DNA from: a bacterium
Lineage (GTDB): Bacteria > Verrucomicrobiota > Kiritimatiellia > CAIKKV01 > CAITUY01
NCBI GenBank assembly: GCA_037143175.1
Contig: JBAWZF010000003.1
Coordinates: forward strand, 92,695-156,694
DNA length: 64,000 nucleotides
Reading direction: 5' to 3'
Every line of letters begins with the position of its first letter. Position 1 is the stretch's first letter. Below the pieces are notes generated by a model, which was not told the origin of the DNA, did not search any database, and saw nothing but the letters and a program-made list of their open reading frames with translations. Shown piece after piece: positions 17,014 to 27,173 of this stretch. Position numbers and translations under genes: made by a program.

Positions 17014-17676
17014 ATGGCGTTTAGAGTAGAAATCATACCGTTCGTAATCGTGGTGATAGTGTTGGGTGCCTTGCTGTGCGGTGTTCTTCGCCTGGCGCGG
17101 GTGTCGTGGCGTAAAGCGTTTGTATTCAGCGGGATAGTCACGGTAATTCTGATCGGGTATTTATTGGTGTTCTTTCGTGATCCCGTGAGAACGCCTTCGC
17201 CTGATCCACAGGATATCATGGCTGGGGCTGAGGGCAAAATCATGTCGATCGTTGAGGTGGACGAGCCTGAGTTTCTCAAAACTAAGGCGGTTCGGATCAG
17301 CATTTTCTTGAGTTTGATCGATGTGCATGTGAACCGTGCGCCGATAGAAGGAACGATTGTGCATGCCCAATATTATCCGGGTGCCCGCTTTTTCACTTTT
17401 GAGGAAAAGTCATCTGAGCTGAATCAGCATAGCTCGATTGTGATTCACAACGCCAAGACCACTTGTCTGGTCAAACAGATTGTCGGGCCGGTCGCGCGTC
17501 GGGTGGTTTACTGGGTCGAGCCTGGCCAAATTGTTAAGAAGGGGGATGCGATTGGCATGATGAAATTCGGGTCGAGACTCGATATGTATTTTCCGCGTGA
17601 TGATGTGGATGTGTTGGTTAAAAAGGGCGATAAGGTTCGCGCCGGTGAGACAGTCGTTGCCCAACTCAAGAAATAA
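17014..17676 (+). CDS. psd: Phosphatidylserine decarboxylase, short type
   Basis: The 220-residue proenzyme has two N-terminal membrane helices (residues 8-28 and 36-54), then the decarboxylase core: ISIFLSLIDVHVNRAPIEG, HSSIVI and KFGSRLDMYFP. G186-S187 is the expected self-cleavage site that makes the pyruvoyl group. It converts phosphatidylserine to phosphatidylethanolamine at the inner membrane. It lies 8 bp upstream of pssA, which makes its substrate, so the pair is an operon for PE synthesis. Confidence 0.93.
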   Translation: MAFRVEIIPFVIVVIVLGALLCGVLRLARVSWRKAFVFSGIVTVILIGYLLVFFRDPVRTPSPDPQDIMAGAEGKIMSIVEVDEPEFLKTKAVRISIFLSLIDVHVNRAPIEGTIVHAQYYPGARFFTFEEKSSELNQHSSIVIHNAKTTCLVKQIVGPVARRVVYWVEPGQIVKKGDAIGMMKFGSRLDMYFPRDDVDVLVKKGDKVRAGETVVAQLKK

Positions 17677-17684
17677 GGACAGTT

Positions 17685-18500
17685 ATGAAGACAGTCATCA
17701 CCTGGCGTCAATTGATCCCGATCTCCATCACGTTGCTGGCAATGTTGTGTGGTTTTTTCAGCATTTTGGTCACTGTGGAAAGTATGAACGAAACGCTGGA
17801 GAAGGCGGGTGCCATGCATCGGTGGTCGGCTTTGCTGATCATGCTGGCTATGATTCTGGATGGGATTGACGGGAATGTGGCCCGCAAGCTGAAGGGGTGT
17901 ACTGAAATTGGTGCAGAACTGGACACCTATGTGGATATGACCGCTTTTGGCATTGCGCCCGCCGTCTTGATTTATGTGGTGATGTTGACGGGGTCGGTTC
18001 CGCAAGATTCAGAGCGAATTTTCTGGCGGGTGGCTATGACGGCTGTAGTGGTGCTTTCCGGCGTGGTTCGATTGGCCCGCTTCAAGGCTCACGATCCCGA
18101 TCGCGGGCAGGGCGGCTACACCGGGTTGCCGATTACGGCCTGCGCGGGGTGGGTGGCCATGATTGTTTTCATCAGTCAAAGCGAACCATTTGAGAAGTAT
18201 TCCTTGAACTCCGGCTGGGTAGCGGGCCTTTTTCTGGTCGGAGTGCTCATTTTCATCAGTTTGCAGGTATCAAATGTGCGTTATCCGAAACCGACCAAGC
18301 ATCCGGCTTTGTTCATTCCCATGGTGATTATGGTGTGTGTACTGTTTGGACCGCAGAAGATTGCCGTTCCGGCTGCTGTGTTTATGATTCTCATGGTACT
18401 CGGCTATATCGCGTTTGGGCCGTTTTATATGCGGCAGTTGTCGCGGCGTGAGGCTTTAGGAAAAGCAGCGCAGCCGTCTGATGCTAACAGGAATGGATAA
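17685..18500 (+). CDS. pssA: CDP-diacylglycerol-serine O-phosphatidyltransferase
   Basis: The 271-residue integral membrane protein has the CDP-alcohol phosphotransferase signature DGIDGNVARKLKG and AELDTYVDMTAFG, with all expected Asp, Gly and Arg residues. Six to eight hydrophobic segments follow. It transfers phosphatidyl from CDP-DAG to serine, feeding psd. An ordinary ATG follows AAGGAC, and the next gene begins 5 bp after its stop. Confidence 0.93.
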   Translation: MKTVITWRQLIPISITLLAMLCGFFSILVTVESMNETLEKAGAMHRWSALLIMLAMILDGIDGNVARKLKGCTEIGAELDTYVDMTAFGIAPAVLIYVVMLTGSVPQDSERIFWRVAMTAVVVLSGVVRLARFKAHDPDRGQGGYTGLPITACAGWVAMIVFISQSEPFEKYSLNSGWVAGLFLVGVLIFISLQVSNVRYPKPTKHPALFIPMVIMVCVLFGPQKIAVPAAVFMILMVLGYIAFGPFYMRQLSRREALGKAAQPSDANRNG

Positions 18501-18505
18501 CCCCT

Positions 18506-19297
18506 GTGTGCCCTGATCCCCGACAGGAATTAGCAGAAATCATCAACCAGACTTCAGTTTACCTGAATGAGTTGAAAGCAGAGGGCGTTAATAAGATCGA
18601 GGTCAGTTTGGCCTCGGTGGCGAAAGCTCAGGCGCCAAAAAAGAAGACCGCACCCCTTACAATTCCAGCCCCAGTTCCTGCCTCAAAAACGGTCGAGAGA
18701 AGGGGCGTAACGGTTACTGCCAGAATGGAAAATGACATGGCCAAGATAGCATTAGAAATCGCGGGATGTACAAAATGTTCATTGCATAAGACGCGTATCC
18801 AGACTGTGCCGGGTCAGGGGAATGCTAAGCGTCCTGAAATCATGTTCATTGGCGAAGCGCCTGGTGCTGATGAGGATGAGCAGGGGCTTGCGTTTGTGGG
18901 GCGGGCTGGCCAGTTGGTCACCAAGATGATTACGGCGATGGGATTCACGAGGGAAGAGGTTTTTATTGCCAATATCTTGAAGTGCAGGCCACCGGATAAT
19001 CGGGCGCCCACCCCTGAAGAGATGGCTATTTGCATTCCCTATCTGAAGCGTCAGATTGCTGAAGTTCAGCCGAAGGTGATTGTGGCACTGGGGGCAACGG
19101 CGGTTCTGGGCTTGCTCAACCTGACGGGAATCAGTCAACTCCGCGGCAAATGGTTGAAGTTTGAAGGGATCGATTTGATACCAACGTATCATCCGTCATA
19201 TCTGCTTCGTAATCCTGTGATGAAAAGAGATGCGTGGCTGGATTTGCAATCGGTATTGAAACGTCTCGGGCGTCCTCTGCCCCCGGTGAAGCGGTAA
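18506..19297 (+). CDS. Uracil-DNA glycosylase, family 4 (Fe-S)
   Basis: The 263-residue protein consists of a low-complexity N-terminal region (about residues 1-75, rich in Lys, Ala and Pro) and a UDG-4/5 domain. The domain shows [10 protein letters not shown] (first Fe-S cysteines), [22 protein letters not shown] (active site), [16 protein letters not shown] (third cysteine), IVALGATA, and [12 protein letters not shown] with the conserved His. The fourth Fe-S Cys is most likely that in MAICIPYL. It removes uracil from DNA. It starts at GTG 18506, 5 bp after pssA. Confidence 0.9.
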   Translation: MCPDPRQELAEIINQTSVYLNELKAEGVNKIEVSLASVAKAQAPKKKTAPLTIPAPVPASKTVERRGVTVTARMENDMAKIALEIAGCTKCSLHKTRIQTVPGQGNAKRPEIMFIGEAPGADEDEQGLAFVGRAGQLVTKMITAMGFTREEVFIANILKCRPPDNRAPTPEEMAICIPYLKRQIAEVQPKVIVALGATAVLGLLNLTGISQLRGKWLKFEGIDLIPTYHPSYLLRNPVMKRDAWLDLQSVLKRLGRPLPPVKR

Positions 19298-19303
19298 GAG
19301 CCC

Positions 19304-20245
19304 ATGCGAGTCAAATCCCCATCCTCGCTGTTGGCCTGGCGACGGCAATCCAATGAATCTGTGGTTGTGGTGACAGGCTCTTTTGATATTTTTCAACCTG
19401 GCAATCTTGAGGTTCTGAGGCAGGCGAGTTTGCTGGCGAAGCGAATCGTTGTGGTGGTGGAGCCTGATGATGTGGTGGCCGCGCATAGCTCTCCGGGACG
19501 GCCGCAAAACAAACTTGAGACCCGTGTGGAGATGGTCTCTTATCTGCGCCATGTACAGGCTGTGACGAGTTTTCCGGTGGCGGAGGCGAATGCTTTTTTC
19601 GCCGGCTTAAAACCGTTTATCTGGGTAACCGCCAAAACTCAAACCGCATCGGAGGCCTATGCAAAAGCTCTTTTCGTTTCGGCGGAACGGGTGGTTGAGG
19701 TAGCGTCTCAGAGGGGATGTTTTACGGAAGATATCATTTTAGCGATGGCTGAGAATCGAACCCCCGTCAAGCTGCCTCCGGCGTGGGGTGCGGAAGCCCT
19801 GGAATCGAGCGTCACTCCGGTGTCGGTAACTGTGAATGGGTGTTTCGACATTTTGCACATCGGGCATTTGCGTTTTCTGGCGGAGGCCCGGGCATTGGGG
19901 GACAGGCTAACGGTATTGATCAACAGTGATGCTTCGGTCGCGCGGTATAAAGGGGCGACGCGGCCGGTGTTCCCTGAGACGTTCAGGGCCGAGGCACTCA
20001 AAGCGTTGAGATGTGTTGATGATGTTTTGGTTTTTGCCGGGGACAATCCGCTTGATGAGATCCGGCAACTCCGTCCGCTGATTCATGTAAAAGGTGGTTC
20101 CTATGAGCCTGAGCGGGTGCGAGCAGAGCGCGAGTTGGTTGAAAGTTGGGGTGGGCGTTTAGTGTGCACGGCGATGGTTGAGGGTTTTAGCACGACCGAC
20201 TTCATTAGAAAAGCTCTGGGCGCCAAAGCTACTATTTTGATATGA
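19304..20245 (+). CDS. Tandem HldE/RfaE-type nucleotidyltransferase
   Basis: The 313-residue protein has two cytidylyltransferase-like domains. The C-terminal one (about 175-305) is complete: VNGCFDILHIGHLRFLAEA with HxGH, SDASVARYKGATRPVFPE, and EGFSTTDFIRK in place of the usual STT end motif, as in the ADP-heptose or ADP-forming RfaE C-terminal family. The N-terminal copy (about 20-160) keeps VVVTGSFDIFQPGNLEVLRQA but has QPGN instead of HxGH, so it is probably inactive. The activated sugar may feed lipopolysaccharide synthesis. It lies 6 bp after the glycosylase gene. Confidence 0.82.
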   Translation: MRVKSPSSLLAWRRQSNESVVVVTGSFDIFQPGNLEVLRQASLLAKRIVVVVEPDDVVAAHSSPGRPQNKLETRVEMVSYLRHVQAVTSFPVAEANAFFAGLKPFIWVTAKTQTASEAYAKALFVSAERVVEVASQRGCFTEDIILAMAENRTPVKLPPAWGAEALESSVTPVSVTVNGCFDILHIGHLRFLAEARALGDRLTVLINSDASVARYKGATRPVFPETFRAEALKALRCVDDVLVFAGDNPLDEIRQLRPLIHVKGGSYEPERVRAERELVESWGGRLVCTAMVEGFSTTDFIRKALGAKATILI

Positions 20246-20252
20246 TATCCAC

Positions 20253-20657
20253 ATGAGGGACGAGATGAAAGAAATTGAAGAGGCTGATCTTGTGGAAATG
20301 GATTTCCTCGAGAAGGTGGCTGCTCGTTTACCTGAAGATGAGGATGTCCTTTTAGCTTTGGGAGATATCTATACCCGGGCAGGCCGATATGAGGATGGCC
20401 TTCGAATTGACAGGAGCCTTGTCAAACTGATGCCTGAAGAGTCCTCCATCTGGTACAATCTTGCCTGTAGTCTGGCCTTGCTGAATGTGCGCGAAGAAGC
20501 GCTGGCATCCCTGCGGCGGGCCGTGGAACTGGGCTATCAGGATCATGAATGGATGAGTTGTGATAGTGACCTCCGGAATATCCGTGATGAAAAGGCCTTT
20601 ACGGCTCTCCTGAAAACGATTACCGCCCCGAAGTCGAATAAGTCACTGGACTCCTGA
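20253..20657 (+). CDS. TPR-repeat protein
   Basis: The 134-residue protein has about two and a half tetratricopeptide units (EDVLLALGDIYTRAGRYEDGL, SSIWYNLACSLALLNVREEALASLRRAVELG) and a final helix pair (NIRDEKAFTALLKTI). It probably binds a protein partner. It closes the psd-pssA-UDG-nucleotidyltransferase operon, with 7 bp to the previous gene. Confidence 0.8.
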   Translation: MRDEMKEIEEADLVEMDFLEKVAARLPEDEDVLLALGDIYTRAGRYEDGLRIDRSLVKLMPEESSIWYNLACSLALLNVREEALASLRRAVELGYQDHEWMSCDSDLRNIRDEKAFTALLKTITAPKSNKSLDS

Positions 20658-20679
20658 GGCGGAATCGCTCAATTGATAA

Positions 20680-20782
20680 ACCCCTCACCCTAGCCCCAGC
20701 CCTCAAGGGGAGAGGGACTAGAAAATCGACCGAGTTTCTTTCTGCTTCCTCTCCCCTTGAGGGAGAGGATTGAGGTGAGGGG
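20680..20782. repeat. REP-like inverted pair
   Basis: ACCCCTCACCCTAGCCCC with AAGGGGAGAGGG on the left faces CTCTCCCCTTGAGGGAGAGG and TTGAGGTGAGGGG on the right. Single related copies occur near 24138-24178 and 31561-31603. The shared core is CCCTCACCCYARYCC followed by a short hairpin. The pair may act as a transcription end for the operon before it. Confidence 0.7.
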
Positions 20783-20887
20783 TATTGAGGTCGTATATGA
20801 CATAATGTCATTCCTTGTCTAGACTGCGTGCCATTCTGTCTCTTATCTGCTGTGGGGTATTGTCCCCATTGTATTTTGTAAAATATT

Positions 20888-20908
20888 CTTTATAAACGTC
20901 TTATAAAG
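20888..20908. promoter_or_regulatory. Palindrome upstream of clpB
   Basis: CTTTATAA (20888-20895) and TTATAAAG (20901-20908) pair perfectly with 5 bp between them, about 100 bp before clpB. It is a possible operator for heat-shock control; the regulator is unknown. Confidence 0.4.
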
Positions 20909-21010
20909 ATAATGTCATCGACTGAATGAAGTGGAACAGCTGTTGCTATCTTCAACAGCTAGTTGTGTATATCGCACGATGAGATCATGGAAAAGGACAG
21001 GATGTGACCT

Positions 21011-23620
21011 ATGTTTGACTTAAGCAAATTAACGCAAAAGGCTCAGGAAGCCATGCAGATGGCGCAGGAAAAAGCAGTGAGATGCAGCCACCAGGAGTTG
21101 GATGGTGAGCATTTGCTGTTAAGTCTGCTGGAGCAGGAGGATGGGTTGGCCTCGAAGTTAATTGAGCGGCTAGGGGTACGGCCTGCTGAATTACGTGCTC
21201 GTGTGGAGGAGGCGCTGGATAAGTTCCCGAAGGTGAAAGGCACCGTTACGGAGGCTGGCAAGGTATATGTGACTCAGCGGCTTAACCAACTCTTGGTGAA
21301 AGCTGGGGATGAGGCGAAGCGGTTGAAGGATGAATATATCTCGGTTGAGCACTTATTGTTGGCCTTTCTGGACGAGGGCAAGGGGACGGCCTCGGGTAAA
21401 ATTCTCGCGCAGATGGGGATTGATCGTGCCCGGTTCCTGGAGGCGCTTACGGCTGTGCGAGGTCACCAGCGGGTGACCAGTGCCACTCCTGAAGGAGCCT
21501 ATGAAGCCTTGCAGAAATACGGCATAGATTTGGTCGAGATGGCGAAGCAGAACAAACTTGATCCGGTCATTGGGCGCGATATGGAAATCCGCAGCGTGAT
21601 CCGGATTCTTTCCCGAAAGACAAAGAATAACCCCGTTTTGATAGGTGAACCCGGGGTTGGGAAAACGGCCATTGTGGAGGGTTTGGCACATCGGATTCTG
21701 AGAGGCGATGTACCGGAGGGACTCAAGGATCGCACCATTTTCGCGCTGGATATGACAGCCCTGATGGCGGGGGCCAAATATCGGGGCGAGTTTGAGGAAC
21801 GGCTTAAGGCAGTGCTTACCGAGATCAAGGCGGCTGAAGGCCGGATTATTCTGTTTATTGATGAGCTTCACACGATTGTAGGTGCAGGGAAGACGGAAGG
21901 ATCGTCGGATGCAGGGAATATGCTCAAGCCCATGCTGGCACGCGGTGAGTTGCATTGTATTGGGGCCACGACGCTGGATGAATATCGCAAATATATCGAG
22001 AAAGACGCCGCTTTGGAAAGGCGCTTCCAGCCGATCCTGGTAGAGGCGCCATCGGTGGAAGATACGCTTTCGATTCTCCGAGGACTAAAAGACCGGTTTG
22101 AGGTGCATCATGGCGTGCGGATCACGGATTCTGCACTTGTGGCATCTGCTGTTCTTTCAGATCGTTATATCAGTGACCGGTTTTTGCCTGACAAGGCTAT
22201 TGATCTGATGGATGAGGCTTGTGCCTCGATCCGCACGGAGATCGATTCCATGCCGGCGGAGTTGGATGAAATTACCCGCAAGGTGATGCGGCTGGAAATC
22301 GAGGAAACGGCGCTCAAAAAGGAAAAAGACGAGGGAAGTAAGGAGCGTTTGAAGGTGCTTCGGAAAGAGTTGGCGGATCTCAAGACCGCCTGTGACACCA
22401 TGCGGGCTCAGTGGTCGAATGAGAAAAGCGCTATCGCCGGAGTTCAGTCTGTCCGTGAAGACCTTGAAAAAGCACGGAGGGAAAGCGAAGAAGCCGAACG
22501 TAAATACGATCTCGACCGGTTGGCGAAATTACGCCATGGCGTGATTCCGGATCTTGAGAAGAAACTCAGCACTCTCCAAAAAACAGCGGCGGGGACAACC
22601 GAAAGCCGCTCCATGTTACGGGAAGAAGTTACCGAGGAGGAGATTGCCGAAGTGGTGTCCCGATGGTCTGGCGTTCCGCTAACTAAACTGCTTCAGGGTG
22701 ATCGGGAAAAGCTGCTGAAGCTAGGTGACGTGTTGCACGAGAATGTGATTGGGCAGGATGAGGCCGTTCAGGTCGTGGCAGATGCGGTGTTGCGGGCGAG
22801 GGCGGGGATCAAGAATCCCAAGCGGCCTGTAGGGGCTTTCCTCTTTCTGGGGCCAACAGGTGTGGGAAAAACGGAGTTGGCGAAGGTGCTGGCCACAACC
22901 CTTTTTGATTCGGAAGACCATCTGATCCGGATCGATATGAGTGAGTATATGGAGAAGCATACGGTTTCCCGGCTGGTTGGAGCGCCTCCGGGATATGTGG
23001 GATATGAGGAAGGAGGACAACTGACTGAGGCCGTCCGTCGTAAGCCGTATGCGGTTATTCTGCTGGATGAAATTGAGAAGGCGCATCATGATGTTTTTAA
23101 CATTCTGCTACAGATTCTGGACGATGGCCGGTTAACGGATTCCCATGGGCGAACCGTAAACTTTAAAAATTCGATCATTATTATGACCAGTAATATCGGG
23201 TCGCCGATCTTGTTGGAAGGGATTGGGGCTGATGGCCAAATCAAAGAGGCGGCCCGGCTCGATGTGATGGAAGAGTTGCGGCAGAGTTTCCGGCCAGAAT
23301 TTCTCAACCGTTTGGACGATGTAGTGTTATTCAAGCCATTAACGTTGGAAGAGATCGGCCGAATTGTGGATCTCCAGATGGGCGAATTGCGGACACGGCT
23401 CGGGGAGCAGCGCATGGAACTTAAGGTGACCGATGGGGCTCGTGAGTTGTTGGCGAGGGAAGGGTATAGCCCGGTATATGGGGCGCGTCCTTTGAAGCGG
23501 CTGATTCAGGTGCTAGTTGAGACCCCCCTTGCCCGTTTGGTCGTGGCGGGGACTATAAAGGGAGGTCAAACGGTAAAGGTCGGGGTAAAGAAGGGCGAGA
23601 TCGAGATTCTTGTGGAATAA
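21011..23620 (+). CDS. clpB: Disaggregase ClpB
   Basis: The 869-residue AAA+ chaperone extracts proteins from aggregates together with DnaK. The Clp N-terminal repeats (residues 1-150) are followed by NBD1 with Walker A GEPGVGKT near 211-218 and Walker [10 protein letters not shown], then the coiled-coil middle domain (about 405-530) that distinguishes ClpB from ClpA/ClpC. NBD2 has GPTGVGKT near 613-620, [11 protein letters not shown], and the sensor motif YGARPLKR. Length and order are canonical. The gene stands alone. Confidence 0.96.
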   Translation: MFDLSKLTQKAQEAMQMAQEKAVRCSHQELDGEHLLLSLLEQEDGLASKLIERLGVRPAELRARVEEALDKFPKVKGTVTEAGKVYVTQRLNQLLVKAGDEAKRLKDEYISVEHLLLAFLDEGKGTASGKILAQMGIDRARFLEALTAVRGHQRVTSATPEGAYEALQKYGIDLVEMAKQNKLDPVIGRDMEIRSVIRILSRKTKNNPVLIGEPGVGKTAIVEGLAHRILRGDVPEGLKDRTIFALDMTALMAGAKYRGEFEERLKAVLTEIKAAEGRIILFIDELHTIVGAGKTEGSSDAGNMLKPMLARGELHCIGATTLDEYRKYIEKDAALERRFQPILVEAPSVEDTLSILRGLKDRFEVHHGVRITDSALVASAVLSDRYISDRFLPDKAIDLMDEACASIRTEIDSMPAELDEITRKVMRLEIEETALKKEKDEGSKERLKVLRKELADLKTACDTMRAQWSNEKSAIAGVQSVREDLEKARRESEEAERKYDLDRLAKLRHGVIPDLEKKLSTLQKTAAGTTESRSMLREEVTEEEIAEVVSRWSGVPLTKLLQGDREKLLKLGDVLHENVIGQDEAVQVVADAVLRARAGIKNPKRPVGAFLFLGPTGVGKTELAKVLATTLFDSEDHLIRIDMSEYMEKHTVSRLVGAPPGYVGYEEGGQLTEAVRRKPYAVILLDEIEKAHHDVFNILLQILDDGRLTDSHGRTVNFKNSIIIMTSNIGSPILLEGIGADGQIKEAARLDVMEELRQSFRPEFLNRLDDVVLFKPLTLEEIGRIVDLQMGELRTRLGEQRMELKVTDGARELLAREGYSPVYGARPLKRLIQVLVETPLARLVVAGTIKGGQTVKVGVKKGEIEILVE

Positions 23621-23638
23621 TTCTACTTATTATTCCAC
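23612..23638. terminator. Bidirectional stem between convergent genes
   Basis: GTGGAATAAT (23612-23621) and ATTATTCCAC (23629-23638) form a perfect 10-bp stem with a 7-nt loop. It overlaps the ends of both clpB and the small convergent gene. It lacks a long T-run, so termination is inferred from position. Confidence 0.55.
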
Positions 23639-23859
23639 GGGTCTTTAGAGAAAACCGAGCAGATCGAGGCACAGACTCCGACGAGAAGGAGAATACCGCC
23701 AATGTTGAAGAATATCATCAGCATGGGGTGTGCTGTCCGGAACGAATCTGCAACGTTAATACTTTGACTTGATCCGAAAGAGGTTGCCGCCATCAAGGAC
23801 TGGTTGGTGATCAGCAGCAGTGCTGCTATCGGCATGATTATAACATTCTTTGTCTTCAT
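23623..23859 (-). CDS. Small exported or membrane protein
   Basis: The 78-residue protein starts MKTKNVIIMPIAALLLITNQ with a signal-peptide-like segment (possible cleavage after LMA-A), then a second hydrophobic helix (MLMIFFNIGGILLLVGVCASI, about residues 44-64) and a short polar tail. The start at 23859 begins the signal; a longer frame to 23895 only adds cysteine-rich residues. No family is recognised. It is convergent with clpB. Confidence 0.55.
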   Translation of the reverse strand: MKTKNVIIMPIAALLLITNQSLMAATSFGSSQSINVADSFRTAHPMLMIFFNIGGILLLVGVCASICSVFSKDPWNNK

Positions 23860-24204
23860 GGCGAATAAAGTGCATGTATTTGAACATTTGCACAATCGGG
23901 GTAACCCTGATTATGTATCAGGGAATTGCTCATAGCGGCAGAGAGGTGGAGCCGACGTCCCGGCGGTTGCATTTGGCGGCAAGAAAGAAAATGCGTTCAC
24001 CGGGGACGTCGATCGCCACCTTGAGGGATCTGACATGCGTTAGATTGAAAAAAAACGAATCTGAAATTCGCTTGTCTTTCTGTTCCAAGGTTACTACACT
24101 CCGCCCCCAAATTTAGGGGCGGCAGGAGGGGTAGTGCAAAAGGCCCTCACCCCAATCCTCTTTCGTGGCGAGAGAGGTTCAAAACAGTAAAACAAGGAAA
24201 AGAT
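23860..24204. other. Intergenic region before pckG with hairpins
   Basis: An imperfect inverted repeat has arms at 23945-23962 (GGTGG..CCGACGTCCCG) and 24001-24020 (CGGGGACGTCGATCGCCACC). A perfect 7-bp hairpin, CCGCCCC/GGGGCGG, lies at 24101-24122. A REP-like copy follows at 24138-24178. No coding capacity is recognised. Confidence 0.6.
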
Positions 24205-26007
24205 ATGTCGACTATACCGACCAAAAATCAAAAGCTGATCAACTGGGTTAACGAAATGGCCAAGCTGACCAAAGCGGCCAATGTCTATTGGTGCGACGGG
24301 TCGCAGGCCGAATATGACCGGCTTTGCCAGGAGATGGTGAAGGCTGGAACTTTTACTCCGCTCAACCAGAAGTTGCGTCCTGGCTGTTTTCTTGCCCGCT
24401 CCCATGCCAGTGATGTGGCACGTGTGGAAGATCGCACCTATATCTGCTCCAAGACGAAAGAAGATGCCGGTCCTACGAATAATTGGGCGGATCCTGCCGA
24501 GATGAAGAAGCTTATGACTGGTTTATACACCGGTTGTATGCAAGGACGAACCATGTATGTGATTCCTTTCTCAATGGGTCCCTTGGATTCGCCAATTGCC
24601 AAAATCGGAATTGAACTGACGGATTCCGCCTATGTGGTGGTCAATATGCGCATCATGACCCGTATGGGAAGCGCCGTGTTGAATAAGTTGGACGCTACTG
24701 GCAGTTTCATTGAGTGTATGCACTCGGTTGGCGCGCCGCTTCAACCCGGGCAGCAGGATCTTCCATGGCCCTGCGAGCCAGATCCCGCCAAGAAATATAT
24801 TGTTCACTTCCCTGAAGAGCAGTCGATCATGTCCTACGGGTCGGGTTACGGTGGCAATGCCTTGTTGGGTAAAAAGTGTCTGGCATTGCGTATTGCCTCC
24901 TCAATTGCCCGTAAAGAGGGTTGGATGGCCGAACATATGGTGATTCTGGCCCTGACTTCGCCTGCCGGAAAGAAGTATTACATTAGCGCAGCATTCCCGA
25001 GTGCCTGCGGCAAGACCAATCTGGCTATGATGCAGCCGAGTTTGCCGGGGTGGTCGGTTAAGTGTCTGGGTGACGATATCGCCTGGATTCGCGTGGGTGA
25101 AGATGGCCGCCTGTTTGCGATGAACCCGGAATCCGGCTTCTTCGGTGTGGCGCCGGGCACCTCGGCCCAGTCGAATCCCCATGCGATGACGACGATTAAG
25201 GCCAATACGATTTTCACCAACGTGGCGTTGACGCCCGAGGGTGATATCTGGTGGGAAGATATGGGCATTCCGGCCCCGGCCAAGGCGATTGACTGGGAAG
25301 GTAAGGATTGGACCCCGGATTGCGGTCGCAAGGCGGCGCATCCGAATGCCCGGTTCACAGCGCCTGCGGAACAGTGTCCGGTGGTGGATGCCGACTGGCA
25401 GAATCCGGCCGGTGTGCCGATCTCGGCGTTCCTGTTTGGTGGGCGTCGTCCTTCCACCATCCCTCTGGTAAATGAAGCTTTCACCTGGGAACATGGTGTA
25501 TTCATGGGTTCTTCAACGGGGTCGGAGACCACTGCGGCGGCGCTCGGCAAAGCCGGGGTTCTGCGGCGTGATCCGTTCGCCATGTTGCCGTTCTGCGGCT
25601 ATAACATGGGTGACTACTTCGCCCACTGGCTGGACATGGCGAAGAAGACCAAGCGCGAAAAGTTGCCCAAGGTATTCTTTGTCAACTGGTTCCGTAAAAG
25701 CCCTGAAGGCAAGTGGTTGTGGCCTGGATACGGCGACAACAGCCGCGTGCTCAAATGGATCTGCGAGCGTATCGATGGCACTGGGAAGGCGGTCAAGTCC
25801 CCGATTGGGTATCTGCCTACCGAGGATGGTTTGGATGTGTCCGGGCTGAAGATTACGCCGGAAGACATCAAGCAGTTGTTGGCAGTCGATCCTGAAGGCT
25901 GGAAGAATGAGATAGCTGACATTAACACCAATTACGAGAAGTTCGGCACCCATCTCCCTGCGGCCTTGAAGCAGGAATTGGAAGGCTTGAAGCAGCGTTT
26001 GGGTTAA
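24205..26007 (+). CDS. pckG: Phosphoenolpyruvate carboxykinase (GTP)
   Basis: The 600-residue enzyme interconverts oxaloacetate and phosphoenolpyruvate using GTP. The kinase-1a P-loop with its reactive cysteine is [15 protein letters not shown], the metal-binding motif is [10 protein letters not shown], and the GTP-class regions [27 protein letters not shown] and [20 protein letters not shown] are all clear. Length is typical. AAGGAAAAG precedes ATG 24205. It is monocistronic with a terminator at 26031-26063. Confidence 0.96.
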   Translation: MSTIPTKNQKLINWVNEMAKLTKAANVYWCDGSQAEYDRLCQEMVKAGTFTPLNQKLRPGCFLARSHASDVARVEDRTYICSKTKEDAGPTNNWADPAEMKKLMTGLYTGCMQGRTMYVIPFSMGPLDSPIAKIGIELTDSAYVVVNMRIMTRMGSAVLNKLDATGSFIECMHSVGAPLQPGQQDLPWPCEPDPAKKYIVHFPEEQSIMSYGSGYGGNALLGKKCLALRIASSIARKEGWMAEHMVILALTSPAGKKYYISAAFPSACGKTNLAMMQPSLPGWSVKCLGDDIAWIRVGEDGRLFAMNPESGFFGVAPGTSAQSNPHAMTTIKANTIFTNVALTPEGDIWWEDMGIPAPAKAIDWEGKDWTPDCGRKAAHPNARFTAPAEQCPVVDADWQNPAGVPISAFLFGGRRPSTIPLVNEAFTWEHGVFMGSSTGSETTAAALGKAGVLRRDPFAMLPFCGYNMGDYFAHWLDMAKKTKREKLPKVFFVNWFRKSPEGKWLWPGYGDNSRVLKWICERIDGTGKAVKSPIGYLPTEDGLDVSGLKITPEDIKQLLAVDPEGWKNEIADINTNYEKFGTHLPAALKQELEGLKQRLG

Positions 26008-26030
26008 GTCATTGTGTTTGAGAAAAGTCG

Positions 26031-26063
26031 AAGCAGCGTCGGGAAACCGGCGCTGCTTTTTTT
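26031..26063 (+). terminator. Rho-independent terminator after pckG
   Basis: AAGCAGCG (26031-26038) pairs with CGCTGCTT (26051-26058), followed by a run of T to 26063. The convergent radical SAM gene ends at 26066. Confidence 0.85.
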
Positions 26064-26065
26064 GG

Positions 26066-27070
26066 TTAGATGGTTTTTTTGTAGTAGTTCTCGAACCTCG
26101 TCTGTAGCTTCAGGGAAGTCAGGTAATTCAGTAAGACGAAGGCAAGTTGTTTACCGCTGCCGAGTGATATATAAGAACATTTCTTGCAGAACTCAATATT
26201 GCGTCGGCCTTCAATGTGGGCCTTCCTGAAACTCTGGATCGCTTCGCCGTTCCAAACCTCCGCCAATGTGTTTTGTTGAACGTTTCCAAACACCACATCA
26301 CCATCGTAATCGTTGCAACACGGCACAACATTGCCGTTCCAGTGAATAACCATTGTCCGCCACGGCCAATCGCATAGATTGTCGAAATATACCTTTTTTG
26401 CCGAGTCCGGGTGCAGTTTGTCGAAATCTTCATTTTCTCCGTTCCAGACATTGAACGGTTTAAGCCAGACGTGCGCCCCGAGCTCTTGCCACTTCTTGCG
26501 GAACGTCAGCGCCTCATGCTTGTTAAGCGACATATAGATCAGTTGACAGACGCAAAACATATCAATGTGGCGTTGTCTGACCTTTTTCAGGAACTCCTCG
26601 ACGTTCTTTACTGTTTTCTGGAAATCACCCCCGACGCGCAACTGACGGTAAGTCTCCTCGTTAACGGCGTCGAGGCTGAATATTATTAAATCCAGGCCGC
26701 TGTCCAATAATTTGTCGCTTCTGTTGGCATCTAGTAGCGTCGCATTTGTTGAGAGAAACGTTCTGATTCCGCGCGACTTGAAGGTAGCAACGATCTTATC
26801 GAGTTGCGGGTGCATGACGCTCTCCCCCCAAGCTTGCAAGAGAACAAACTGAACATGCCCTTCCGCTTCCGCCGCTATCTTCTCGACAACTGACATAGAC
26901 ATGAATCCGACTTTACGTTCCATGTCCTTCGTCCGGGGACACATTGGGCAGCTGAGATTGCATGAGTTGGTAGGCTCAAGATGCAGTAACGTGGGCAAGC
27001 CCGAGGTCTGAACTTGCTTTTGTCGGTAATCCAGAACAGATCGGTAACGATTGATCAATGGGGTGGCCAT
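26066..27070 (-). CDS. Radical SAM/SPASM protein
   Basis: The 334-residue protein has a radical SAM core with C37-x3-C41-x2-C44 (TNSCNLSCPMCPR), QAWGESVMHP in the glycine-rich position, and a C-terminal SPASM-like region with NGNVVPCCNDYDGDVVFGN and CKKCSYIS that can hold auxiliary clusters. Proteins of this type modify peptides or act in sugar and cofactor pathways. No substrate peptide is obvious nearby. It marks the left edge of the polysaccharide island and is divergent from a second radical SAM gene. Confidence 0.82.
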   Translation of the reverse strand: MATPLINRYRSVLDYRQKQVQTSGLPTLLHLEPTNSCNLSCPMCPRTKDMERKVGFMSMSVVEKIAAEAEGHVQFVLLQAWGESVMHPQLDKIVATFKSRGIRTFLSTNATLLDANRSDKLLDSGLDLIIFSLDAVNEETYRQLRVGGDFQKTVKNVEEFLKKVRQRHIDMFCVCQLIYMSLNKHEALTFRKKWQELGAHVWLKPFNVWNGENEDFDKLHPDSAKKVYFDNLCDWPWRTMVIHWNGNVVPCCNDYDGDVVFGNVQQNTLAEVWNGEAIQSFRKAHIEGRRNIEFCKKCSYISLGSGKQLAFVLLNYLTSLKLQTRFENYYKKTI

Positions 27071-27173
27071 GATATTCCTTTTCTAATGGTTTATACAATC
27101 ATGCTTGCGTTTTTGACTCGGCTCTGACAGCATTTTAAAGAACGGCAGCGCATGTCCAGTACAATTCACACAC

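Larger units (their letters stand above)
20658..21010. other. Intergenic region upstream of clpB
   Basis: The left part holds a REP-like inverted pair (20680-20782). The right part should hold the clpB promoter. It contains a perfect palindrome, CTTTATAA-ACGTC-TTATAAAG (20888-20908). No CIRCE element (TTAGCACTC-N9-GAGTGCTAA) is present. Confidence 0.6.

Noticed and set aside
24901..25583. Long antisense frames inside pckG
   Set aside because: They are shadows of pckG codon use, with no independent start signals.
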